DNA from: Candidatus Rokuibacteriota bacterium | Lineage (GTDB): Bacteria > Methylomirabilota > Methylomirabilia > Rokubacteriales > CSP1-6 | Length of the DNA stretch: 42,330 nt | Assembly (NCBI GenBank): GCA_016200085.1 | Contig: JACQFL010000015.1 | Coordinates: 1 to 42,330, forward strand | Reading direction: 5' to 3' | Part shown: positions 11,051-18,225 of the stretch, in pieces | How the letters are laid out: each line of letters starts with the position of its first letter | Numbering within the stretch: the stretch's first letter is position 1 | Position numbers and translations under genes: made by a program | Notes under the pieces: generated by a model | What the model saw: the letters and a program-made list of their open reading frames with translations, nothing else | Database searches by the model: none | What the model was told of the DNA's origin: nothing

Positions 11051-13029
11051 ACGGTCTGTAGCTTACGAAGCGACTTCAGGCGGTCGCGGAGCTCGGCCGC
11101 CTGCTCGAAGTCGAGTCGCTTGGCCGCCTCGCGCATCCGGCCCTCGACCTCGGCGATGCGCCGCTGGAGGTCGGCCGGCGAGGCGAACGTCTCGACGCCC
11201 TCCTCGCCGACCTCCACCGTGTAGTAGTCGCGCTCGTACACCGTCTGCAGCAGCTCGTGGATGCTCGAGCGGATCGACTCCGGCGTGATCCCGTGCTCGG
11301 CGTTGTAGGCGGCCTGGAGCGCCCGCCGCCGCTCGGTCTCCTGGATGGTCGCCGCCATGGAGTCGGTGACGGTATCGGCGTACATGATGACCTCGCCGTT
11401 GACGTTCCGGGCGGCCCGCCCGGCCGTCTGGATCAACGACGTGCCCGAGCGGAGGTAGCCTTCCTTGTCGGCGTCCAGGATTGCCACCAGCGAGACCTCG
11501 GGGATGTCCAGGCCTTCCCGCAAGAGGTTGATGCCGACCAGCGCGTCGAACTTGCCCAGCCTGAGGTCGCGGATCACGGCCACGCGGTCGAGGGTGTCGA
11601 TGTCGGAGTGCAGGTAACGGACGCGCAGGCCGGCCTGCTGGAAGTACTCCGTCAGGTCCTCGGCCATGCGCTTGGTCAGCGTGGTGACGAGCACGCGCTC
11701 GGCGCGCTCGGCGTGCAGGCGGATCTCGTGCAGCAGGTCGTCGACCTGGTCGCTGGCGGGGCGCACCGTGATCTTCGGGTCCATGAGCCCGGTGGGCCGG
11801 ATCACCTGCTCGGCCAGCGCCTCGCTCCCCAGCGCGAGCTCGTACGGCCCGGGGGTGGCCGAGACGTAGACCACCTGCCCCGTCCGCTGCTTGAACTCCT
11901 CGAAGGTCAGCGGGCGGTTGTCGAACGCCGAGGGCAGCCGGAAGCCGTACTCGACGAGCGCTTCCTTGCGCGACCGGTCGCCGTAGTACATGCCGCGCAG
12001 CTGGGGCACGCCGACGTGGCTCTCGTCCATGATCACCAGGGCATCCGTGGGCAGGTAGTCGATCAGCGTGGGCGGCGGCTGGCCGGGCCGGTGGCCCGTG
12101 AGGTGGCGCGAGTAGTTCTCGATGCCGTGGCAGAAGCCGAGCTCGCGCAGCATCTCCATGTCGAAGAGCGTGCGCTGCTCGAGGCGCTGCGCCTCCAGCA
12201 GCCGGCTCCGCGACTTCAGGAATCGCAGCCGCTCGCCCAGCTCCTCCTGGATGGTGCCCAGCGCGCGCTCGAGCTGCTCGGACGGCGTCACGTAGTGGCT
12301 GGCCGGATAGACGTGGACCTCGTCGAGGGAGTCGAGCACGGCGCCCTTGAGCGGGTCGATGCGGTGGATGGCGTCCACAGTGTCGCCGAAGAGCTCGATC
12401 CGGAGCGCCTGCGCCTCCTCGTTGGCCGGGAAGACCTCCACGATGTCGCCGCGCACCCGGAACGTCCCGCGGTGGAAGTCGTAGTCGTTGCGCTGGTACT
12501 GCACCTCCACCAGCCCGCGGATGATCTCGTCCCGGTCGATCCGCTCCCCCGCCCGCACCGAGACGTGCATCTCGCGGTAGGTCTCCGGCGCCCCGATGCC
12601 GTAGATGCAGGAGACCGAGGCGACGACCACCACGTCGCGCCGCTCCATCAGCGACTTGGTCGCCGAGTGGCGCATGCGGTCGATCTCGTCGTTCACCAGC
12701 GCGTCCTTCTCGATGTACGTGTCCGACTGGGGGATGTAGGCCTCGGGCTGGTAGTAGTCGTAGTAGGAGACGAAGTACTCCACCGCGCTGCCGGGAAAGA
12801 AGGCCTTGAACTCGCTGAACAGCTGCGCGGCCAGCGTCTTGTTGGGCGACATGACCAGCGCCGGACGCCCGGCGTTGGCGATCAGGTTGGCGATCGTGTA
12901 GGTCTTGCCCGAGCCGGTCACCCCGCGCAGGACGGTGTGCGGCCGCCCTCCGCGGACGAGCTCGGTGAGCGCGGCGATCGCCTGCGGCTGGTCGCCGCGC
13001 GGCGGGTACTCCGACGTCAGCTGGAACAC
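11047..13029 (-). CDS. uvrB: Excinuclease ABC subunit B
   Basis: The damage-verifying helicase-like subunit of nucleotide excision repair. Walker A is GVTGSGKT at about 36-43, followed by [16 protein letters not shown], the beta-hairpin tyrosine region. Helicase motifs include MDESH and HSDIDT...[12 protein letters not shown]. The C-terminal UVR domain ([19 protein letters not shown]) binds UvrC. The open frame extends to 13245, but that part overlaps the HNH gene and looks non-coding. The GTG at 13029 ([18 protein letters not shown]) gives 660 residues, matching UvrB N-termini. The gap to the HNH stop is 14 bases, so the two genes are probably co-transcribed. Confidence 0.97.
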   Translation of the reverse strand: MFQLTSEYPPRGDQPQAIAALTELVRGGRPHTVLRGVTGSGKTYTIANLIANAGRPALVMSPNKTLAAQLFSEFKAFFPGSAVEYFVSYYDYYQPEAYIPQSDTYIEKDALVNDEIDRMRHSATKSLMERRDVVVVASVSCIYGIGAPETYREMHVSVRAGERIDRDEIIRGLVEVQYQRNDYDFHRGTFRVRGDIVEVFPANEEAQALRIELFGDTVDAIHRIDPLKGAVLDSLDEVHVYPASHYVTPSEQLERALGTIQEELGERLRFLKSRSRLLEAQRLEQRTLFDMEMLRELGFCHGIENYSRHLTGHRPGQPPPTLIDYLPTDALVIMDESHVGVPQLRGMYYGDRSRKEALVEYGFRLPSAFDNRPLTFEEFKQRTGQVVYVSATPGPYELALGSEALAEQVIRPTGLMDPKITVRPASDQVDDLLHEIRLHAERAERVLVTTLTKRMAEDLTEYFQQAGLRVRYLHSDIDTLDRVAVIRDLRLGKFDALVGINLLREGLDIPEVSLVAILDADKEGYLRSGTSLIQTAGRAARNVNGEVIMYADTVTDSMAATIQETERRRALQAAYNAEHGITPESIRSSIHELLQTVYERDYYTVEVGEEGVETFASPADLQRRIAEVEGRMREAAKRLDFEQAAELRDRLKSLRKLQTV

Positions 13030-13043
13030 CGACGCGCCCCGGG

Positions 13044-13574
13044 TCAGGACGGGGCCGGGACCGCCAGCAGGTACTTCCGCCACGAGTCCAGGAGCGAGGA
13101 CGCGTGCGGGTGCTTGAGCATGTGGGTGGAGAACACGAACTTGGGGTGCACGGGCTCGCGCAGGAGGCGCATCCCGACCTCCTGCGGCAGGCGGTTGCCC
13201 TTCTTGAGGTTGCAGCGCAGGCACGCCGCCACCACGTTGGTCCACGCCGTGTCGCCGCCGCGTGAGCGCGGCAGCACGTGGTCGACGGTCAGCCGCTCGC
13301 CGCGGCGGTTGCAGTACTGGCAGGTGTAGCCGTCGCGGCGCAGGATGTTCTTCTTGTTGAAGGCCACCCGGTCCAGGAACGGCTTGCGGATGTAGACGGC
13401 GAGCCGGATCACCGCCGGCAGCGCGAAGGCCCGGCTGGGGGAGCGGAGCACCCGCGGCGAGGCCTCGACGGACTCGGCGCGCCCGCTCAGGAGCAGGGTG
13501 ATGGCGCGACGGGCGTTGGTGAACTGCAGCGGCTCATACGTGTAGTTCAGGACCAGGACGGCGATGTCATCCAT
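13044..13574 (-). CDS. HNH endonuclease family protein
   Basis: 176 residues with a classical zinc-stabilised HNH fold: C85-x2-C88 (YTCQYC), the D98-H99 pair in [12 protein letters not shown]113 in WTNVV, and C118-x2-C121-N122 (AACLRCN). HNH enzymes cut or nick DNA with one metal ion. The N-terminal part ([18 protein letters not shown]) is the extension seen in a common family of chromosomally encoded stand-alone HNH proteins whose physiological role is not settled. It lies just upstream of uvrB-uvrC, so a link to DNA repair is possible but is only inferred from position. No phage or restriction genes are adjacent. Confidence 0.85.
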   Translation of the reverse strand: MDDIAVLVLNYTYEPLQFTNARRAITLLLSGRAESVEASPRVLRSPSRAFALPAVIRLAVYIRKPFLDRVAFNKKNILRRDGYTCQYCNRRGERLTVDHVLPRSRGGDTAWTNVVAACLRCNLKKGNRLPQEVGMRLLREPVHPKFVFSTHMLKHPHASSLLDSWRKYLLAVPAPS

Positions 13575-13577
13575 GGG

Positions 13578-13601
13578 CGGCCGCTCTAAGAATAGCGGCC
13601 G
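13578..13601 (-). terminator. Hairpin between proline dehydrogenase and HNH genes
   Basis: An 8-bp stem CGGCCGCT/AGCGGCCG with an 8-base AT-rich loop lies in the 54-bp gap, ending only three bases from the HNH ATG (13574). It could terminate the proline dehydrogenase message or mask the HNH ribosome-binding site. No T-tract follows. Confidence 0.4.
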
Positions 13602-13628
13602 GCCGAGAGCCCTGTCAATTCAGGCGGC

Positions 13629-14552
13629 TCACTTCTTGACCAGGTTCCGCAGCAGGAAGACCAGGTTGGCGGGCCGCTCGGCGAGGCGGCGCATGAAGTA
13701 GCCGTACCAGTCCTCGCCGAACGGCACCAGCACGCGCACCCCCACGCCCCCGGCGCGGAGCGGCGCGTGCAGGTCGTGGCGGATGCCGTAGAGCATCTGG
13801 ATCTCGAAGACCTCCGCCGGCACGCCCAGCGTGCGGGCGCGCTCGATCACGAAGCGCTGCAGGCGCTCGTCGTGGGTCGCGAAGCCCGGGAACACGCCCC
13901 GGGCGCGGGCGTCGGGCGCCAGCAGGCGCTCGGCCAGGCGGGCGTAGGCGGCGTCCACGTCGCGCTGGTCGGGGAAGGCCAGGGCCGCGGGCTCCTGGTA
14001 GGCCCCCTTGCAGAGCCGCAGGGCGGCGCCGAGCGTGACGAGCCGCTCGACGTCGCCGGGCGTGCGCCGCAGGTACGCCTGCACGACCGTCGCCGCGCCC
14101 GGGTGCCGCGGGCGCAGGCGCGCGTAGAGGTCGAGGGTGCGCTCGGTGTAGGCCGACGACTCCATGTCGATCCAGACGCGCGCCCCGGCGCCTCGCTCGA
14201 GGATGCGTGTGAGGTTCGTCTCGCAGAGCTGCGTGTCGAGATCGAGGCCGAGATGGGTGAGCTTGAGCGAGGGCGCGCAGTCGAGACCGCACCGCCGCGC
14301 CTCGGCGAGCAGCGCGAGGTACACGCCGGTGGCGTGCTCGGCGTCGGCGGGGGTGCGCACGTTCTCTCCGAGGTAGGTCACGAGGCCGCCGATGCCGCGG
14401 GCGTTGAGGTCCCGGATGACGGCCAGCGCGTCGGCGGGGGTGGTGCCGGCGACGAACCGGCGGACGAGGCGACGCGTCGCGCCCCAGCGGTCCATCGCCC
14501 GTCCGATTCCCGGCCGCCGGGACAGCGCGAGCAGCAATGAGCGCAGGCTCAT
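13629..14552 (-). CDS. Proline dehydrogenase (monofunctional PRODH)
   Basis: 307 residues, the length of stand-alone FAD-dependent proline dehydrogenases, which oxidise proline to delta-1-pyrroline-5-carboxylate at the membrane. The barrel shows SLKLTHLGLDLD, WIDMESSAYTERTLDLY, LRLCKGAYQEP, GFATHDERLQ and FEIQMLYGIR. It closes with the substrate-binding helix ending YFMRRLAERPAN (the family's YxxRRxxE motif). The start at 14552 is chosen because it overlaps the ppx stop (ATGA); the longer open frame is antisense-like noise. No P5C dehydrogenase is next to it in this window. Confidence 0.93.
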   Translation of the reverse strand: MSLRSLLLALSRRPGIGRAMDRWGATRRLVRRFVAGTTPADALAVIRDLNARGIGGLVTYLGENVRTPADAEHATGVYLALLAEARRCGLDCAPSLKLTHLGLDLDTQLCETNLTRILERGAGARVWIDMESSAYTERTLDLYARLRPRHPGAATVVQAYLRRTPGDVERLVTLGAALRLCKGAYQEPAALAFPDQRDVDAAYARLAERLLAPDARARGVFPGFATHDERLQRFVIERARTLGVPAEVFEIQMLYGIRHDLHAPLRAGGVGVRVLVPFGEDWYGYFMRRLAERPANLVFLLRNLVKK

Positions 14553-15535
14553 GCGCGCTTCTCGAGCGCCTCGAGCATCATACCTTCGCGCAGGCCCCAG
14601 TCGCTGACCCGCAGCGCGTCGAGCGCGAGCACGTCGAGCGTCGCCTCGACGATCGCGGTGCCCGGGACGATCAGGTCCGCGCGACCGGGCTCCAGGCACG
14701 GGAGCGCAGCGCGCTCCGCGACCGTGAGACCGGCCAGGCGCTCGCGCAGCCGCGCGACCGCGGCGCGCGTCAGCGTGTGGCCCTGCACCCGGGCCGCGTC
14801 GTACGCGGTCAGGCCGAGGTCGAGCGCGGCGAGCGTGGTCACGGTGCCGGCGGTGCCGATCAGCGCCTCGACGCGCGCGGCGCGCAGGGCGGCGGGCAGC
14901 TCGCGCTCGAGCCGCGCCGCCACCTCCCCGCGCAGCGCCGCGTAGCGCTCGGGCGGCACTCGATCCGGGAACGGGTACCGCTCGGCGAGCGGAACCACGC
15001 CGAGACGCAGGCTGACGGCGGCGAGCAGGTAGCCCTCACGCGCGAGGATGTACTCCGTGCTGCCGCCGCCGATGTCGAAGACGAGGATGGTGCCGCCGGG
15101 GCCGAGCCCGGCCGTCGCGCCCCGCAGGGTGAGCCGCGCCTCGTCCTCGCCGCTCACGACCTCCACGGCGACGCCGGTGGCGGCCTGCAGGGCGCGGGCG
15201 AAGGCGCCGCCGTTGGCGGCCTCGCGGACCGCGCTCGTGGCCACGACGCGCACGGCCGCGCCGGCCGCGCGCGCGCGCGCCACGTAGTCGGTCACCGTCG
15301 CGGCCGTTCGTGCCATGGCGGCCTCGCCGAGCCGTCCCGAGGCGGCGAGTCCTTCGCCGAGCCGCGTCACCCGCTGCTCCGCCGCGAGCGTGCGCCAAGC
15401 GTCTGGAAGGACTCGAGACGTATCCCGGGACGCGGCGAGCGCCGAGGGATCGGCGGGGCCATGCCGGCGCGCTCCCGCTTCGACCACCAGCAGGCGGACG
15501 GTGTTGGTCCCCAGGTCGACGGTGGCGAGCCTCAC
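14549..15535 (-). CDS. Exopolyphosphatase / pppGpp phosphatase family (Ppx/GppA)
   Basis: 328 residues of the ASKHA phosphotransferase fold. The phosphate-1 motif is VDLGTNTVRLLV at the N-terminus; VATSAVREAANG, SGEDEA and the phosphate-2 motif FDIGGGSTEY follow in order. The length corresponds to the short Ppx type (two N-terminal domains, no C-terminal HD-like domain), which acts on short polyphosphate or pppGpp. Which substrate is preferred cannot be read from sequence. The start is GTG. A very strong hairpin separates it from the cytochrome gene upstream; proline dehydrogenase follows with a four-base overlap. Confidence 0.9.
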   Translation of the reverse strand: MRLATVDLGTNTVRLLVVEAGARRHGPADPSALAASRDTSRVLPDAWRTLAAEQRVTRLGEGLAASGRLGEAAMARTAATVTDYVARARAAGAAVRVVATSAVREAANGGAFARALQAATGVAVEVVSGEDEARLTLRGATAGLGPGGTILVFDIGGGSTEYILAREGYLLAAVSLRLGVVPLAERYPFPDRVPPERYAALRGEVAARLERELPAALRAARVEALIGTAGTVTTLAALDLGLTAYDAARVQGHTLTRAAVARLRERLAGLTVAERAALPCLEPGRADLIVPGTAIVEATLDVLALDALRVSDWGLREGMMLEALEKRA

Positions 15536-15558
15536 GCGGCGTCTCTCCGAGACACGAG

Positions 15559-15600
15559 CGCCCCCCCGGGACCGGCAGAGCGCCGGTCCCGGGCGGGGCG
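15559..15600 (-). terminator. Terminator-like hairpin after the cytochrome c gene
   Basis: A perfect 12-bp stem (15565-15576 with 15582-15593, GCCGGTCCCGGG type) with a 5-base loop is extended by about six more pairs after one mismatch. It lies 20 bases past the cytochrome stop, on the route into ppx, and is one of the strongest hairpins in the window. No U-run follows. Confidence 0.6.
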
Positions 15601-15619
15601 TGCCGTCACGCGTGCGGCG

Positions 15620-16042
15620 CTACTTCTGCAGCGAGCGGATGTAGTCGACGAGCTTCCAGCGATCGTTGTCGGGCAGGTGTTTCCACGGGGGCATCGCACC
15701 GCGCCCGTTGGCGATCTTCCAGAACAGCTCGCCGTCGGTCTCGGCCTTCACCTTCGCCGAGGTCCAGTCCGCCGGCTTGGGCGGCGGCAGCGCGGAGGCG
15801 GCGGGCCCGGTGCCCTTGCCGTCGGCGCCGTGGCAGGTCACGCAGTTCGTCTCGACCAGCTTCTTGGCCTCGGCGAGCAGCGCCTTGTCGGTCTTCTTGT
15901 CGGCCAGCGGATTCTTGGTGGCCTTGGCGTCGGCGGGCGCCTTCCAGTCACCGCCCTGCGCCCAGACGACGCCGGCAGCGCTCCCCGCCACGAGCGCCGT
16001 CGCCGCGATGGCAGCGGTCACACTTCTGCGGACAGTCCCCAT
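15620..16042 (-). CDS. Monohaem c-type cytochrome, periplasmic
   Basis: 140 residues. A signal peptide (about 1-29, ending VVWAQG) is followed by a charged linker and a single haem-binding CVTCH at residues 67-71. The likely distal ligand is M117 in GAMPPWKHLPDNDRW, and the protein ends VDYIRSLQK, the standard class I cytochrome c C-terminal helix. It would carry electrons in the periplasm; the partner is unknown. A GAGGAGGT Shine-Dalgarno lies just upstream of the ATG. It is flanked by an NCS2-like permease gene and a strong terminator, so it is probably transcribed with the permease or alone. Confidence 0.93.
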   Translation of the reverse strand: MGTVRRSVTAAIAATALVAGSAAGVVWAQGGDWKAPADAKATKNPLADKKTDKALLAEAKKLVETNCVTCHGADGKGTGPAASALPPPKPADWTSAKVKAETDGELFWKIANGRGAMPPWKHLPDNDRWKLVDYIRSLQK

Positions 16043-16109
16043 GCGACCTCCTCGTGAGTGTGGATCGTGATCGAGTTCACAACCATTTACACCCGCGCCG
16101 CGAACACGG

Positions 16110-17744
16110 TCAAGGTGTTCTTGCCCCGGCGCGCGCGGCCAGGCCGCACGCGATCGTGAGCAGACCGTACGCGCCCGCGAGCCGCCACGGCACCGCCGAG
16201 GGCGGCGCCCACGGCCAGAACACGCCCCCGCTCGCCAGGGGCGAGTGCATCAGCCCCACCAGCGCGGCGAGGCTCGCCGCCGCGAACACCGCCGCGGTCA
16301 CGGCGAAGCGACGGTCCACGATCGTGGCCAGCGCCCATGCCCAGAGAACCGCTGTCAGGATGAAGCCGTTCCCGAGCACCAGGAGCGCGCGCCACGCGCT
16401 GGCCGCCTCGCCGGCGAGATCGGCCGCGGACTTGCCGAGGCCGCCGAGCAGCATGCCCCCCTGGATCAACACCACGGTGGCGGCCACGGGGACGAAGGCG
16501 ATGGCCACCGCGGCCCCGTGCCGCGCCGGCGAGGCGTGGAAGGCCTGCGCCGTGATCTCGAGGCCGATGAAGACGAGGATCGGCGCCACGGCGGCCTCGG
16601 GCAGCAGCCCGACCAGGAACCCGAGCCCGCCGAGCGCGGCGCCGCCGCCGATCACCAGCGCGGTGGCCAGCGTGTAGCCGGCGCGCGCGCCCATCGCCTT
16701 GTACGCGGGATGCCCGATGTAGGGCGTGTTCTGGATGACGCCGCCGCAGATCCCGGCGAGGATCGTGGCCAGCGCCTCCGTCATGAGGATGTCGCGCGCG
16801 CGGTAGTCGTCGCCGGCGGCCGCCGCGCTCTCGGTGTTGTCGATGCCGCCGATGACCGTCACCAGCGCGAAGGGCAGCGCGATCGTGAGATACGGCAGGG
16901 CGGGCCCCACGCCCCCCAGCCACGCGAGCGTCGGCCAGGGCACGGCGAGCCCGAGGTGGCCCACGAGCGCGGCGTGGCCCTCGCCCCCGCCGAGCGCCGC
17001 CCGGGCCCAGAAGATCGCCGAGCCCGCCACCACCGCCGCGAACGCCCCGGGCACCCCGAAGGGCATGCGCACGCCGCCGAAGAGGGCCAGGAGCAGCAGC
17101 ACGAGGCTCACCAGCCCGACCACGGGATCGCGCACGATCTTGAGCGCGGGCAGGAACGCGATCAGGAGCACCGCGACACCCGCGATCGAGCCGAGGAGCG
17201 CCGCCCGCGGAACCACGCGGCGCGCGAGGTCGCCGGTGAAGGCGAGCGCCGTCTTCACGAGCCCGATGGCGATGGTCACCGCCATCGCGACCTTCCAGGC
17301 GAGCGCGGGGTCGCCGGTGGCGAGCTTCACCGGGCCGAGCACGCCGAAGACCATCGCGAACAGCGTCGGGGTATCGATCCCGAAGGGCATGGCGGTCACG
17401 TCGGCCCGGCCCGTGCGCCGCATCAGGCGCACGGCGAGCCACGTGTAGACGAGATCGCCGACGAGTACGCCGGCGGCGGTCCCGGGGACCATGCGCGTGA
17501 GGACGAGCTCCGCGGGAAAGCCGAACGCGCCGATGAGCAGGCCCGAGAGGATGACGAGCTGGGTGACGTTGTCGAGGCCCAGGCCGAGAAAGCCGTTCAG
17601 GTCGCCCGCCGCGATCCAGCGCGGCGCGGCGGTGGAGCGGCGGGGAGCGGCGGTCGCGGCTACCGTGCGCGCGCGCCCGTGGGGGTGGCGGCGGCGAGGT
17701 CGCGCACGACCTCGCGGATGCGCTCGGCCAGCGCGCGGCACCAC
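16110..17744 (-). CDS. NCS2-like (xanthine/uracil-type) permease
   Basis: A polytopic inner-membrane protein with about 12-14 hydrophobic segments. The first, LNGFLGLGLDNVTQLVILSG, and the following TAMPFGIDTPTLFAMVFG are typical of a branch of the NCS2/SulP-like permease superfamily. The helix-8 region VIGGIDNTESAAAAGDDYRA and the later GGVIQNTPYIGHPAYKAMG fit the substrate-binding segments of that fold. The transported compound is unknown. The start is unclear: the only canonical codons before the first helix are the paired GTGs at 17744 and 17741. They would overlap the preceding 100-residue gene by about 85 bp and add an Arg-rich leader of about 45 residues. The true start may be a non-canonical codon nearer 17650. 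Confidence 0.78.
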   Translation of the reverse strand: MVPRAGRAHPRGRARPRRRHPHGRARTVAATAAPRRSTAAPRWIAAGDLNGFLGLGLDNVTQLVILSGLLIGAFGFPAELVLTRMVPGTAAGVLVGDLVYTWLAVRLMRRTGRADVTAMPFGIDTPTLFAMVFGVLGPVKLATGDPALAWKVAMAVTIAIGLVKTALAFTGDLARRVVPRAALLGSIAGVAVLLIAFLPALKIVRDPVVGLVSLVLLLLALFGGVRMPFGVPGAFAAVVAGSAIFWARAALGGGEGHAALVGHLGLAVPWPTLAWLGGVGPALPYLTIALPFALVTVIGGIDNTESAAAAGDDYRARDILMTEALATILAGICGGVIQNTPYIGHPAYKAMGARAGYTLATALVIGGGAALGGLGFLVGLLPEAAVAPILVFIGLEITAQAFHASPARHGAAVAIAFVPVAATVVLIQGGMLLGGLGKSAADLAGEAASAWRALLVLGNGFILTAVLWAWALATIVDRRFAVTAAVFAAASLAALVGLMHSPLASGGVFWPWAPPSAVPWRLAGAYGLLTIACGLAARAGARTP

Positions 17745-17962
17745 GCGAGCTCGCCTCGATGGCGGGCCACGTCCGCGTACTCGAACTCGATCACGGGCGT
17801 CTCGCGGTCCCCGAGCCGGATGCGCGCGCCGTAGGATGTCCCCTCACGCGCGCCGGCGTCGTCGAGGACGACCTCGGCGCGCGCGTGCTCGCGCTTGGCG
17901 TGGGAGGTCAGGAAGTTCCAGAGCCAGCGACGCACCTCGTGGTAATCGCCTCCCGAGAACAT
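17660..17962 (-). CDS. Conserved-looking small protein of unknown function
   Basis: 100 residues: MFSGGDYHEVRRWLWNFLT, then alternating charged/hydrophobic strands (RIRLGDRETPVIEFEYADV) and a C-terminal helix (CRALAERIREVVRDLA). No signal peptide or membrane segment. The pattern (one helix, beta strands, one helix) suggests a small soluble alpha/beta domain; I do not recognise the family. It precedes the permease and overlaps its longest possible N-terminus. A structured repeat cluster begins 38 bp upstream and reads into it. Confidence 0.6.
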   Translation of the reverse strand: MFSGGDYHEVRRWLWNFLTSHAKREHARAEVVLDDAGAREGTSYGARIRLGDRETPVIEFEYADVARHRGELAWCRALAERIREVVRDLAAATPTGARAR

Positions 17963-18000
17963 GCCGGGATTCTAGCCCGGACTATTCGTCCTTATGCTCA

Positions 18001-18038
18001 GGAATCTCACCGCTCGGCGGGTGCGCCCGCGCGCACCC
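18001..18038 (-). repeat. Structured repeat, truncated unit
   Basis: Holds only the distal end of the element: the terminal GAATCTCACCGCTCGGC block (complement of the TGAAATTCC end) and a perfect GGGTGCGC-CCGC-GCGCACCC hairpin. The hairpin sequence differs from the neighbouring units, yet all eight pairs are kept. Confidence 0.7.
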
Positions 18039-18128
18039 ATTCGGAATTTCACCGCTCGGCCGGGCGTGCTCCGCACGCCCACCTCGCACCCCGCTCGGCT
18101 CGCCGCTCGCGCGGCTCACCTCACGCTC
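18039..18128 (-). repeat. Structured ~90-bp repeat, unit A near nrdJ
   Basis: Inverted relative of 2961-3050. In minus-strand sense it begins GTGAGGTGAGCCGC and ends GCGGTGAAATTCCGAAT. The distal hairpin is GGGCGTGC-TCC-GCACGCCC (18062-18080), perfectly paired. The period to the next unit is exactly 90 bp, and the two units are almost identical. Confidence 0.85.
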
Positions 18129-18218
18129 ATTCGGAATTTCACCGCTCGGCCGGGCGTGCTCCGCACGCCCACCTCGCACCCCGCTCGGCTCGCCGCTCGC
18201 GCGGCTCACCTCACACGG
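18129..18218 (-). repeat. Structured ~90-bp repeat, unit B near nrdJ
   Basis: Second near-identical unit, with its distal hairpin at 18152-18170. It ends seven bases from the nrdJ stop codon. In the direction of transcription (minus) the cluster lies after nrdJ and before the 100-residue gene. Confidence 0.85.
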
Positions 18219-18225
18219 CGGGCGC

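Noticed and set aside
18039..18218. Tandem 90-bp repeats considered as a CRISPR array.
   Set aside because: Units abut with no unique spacers, only two full copies exist per site, and no cas genes are nearby.
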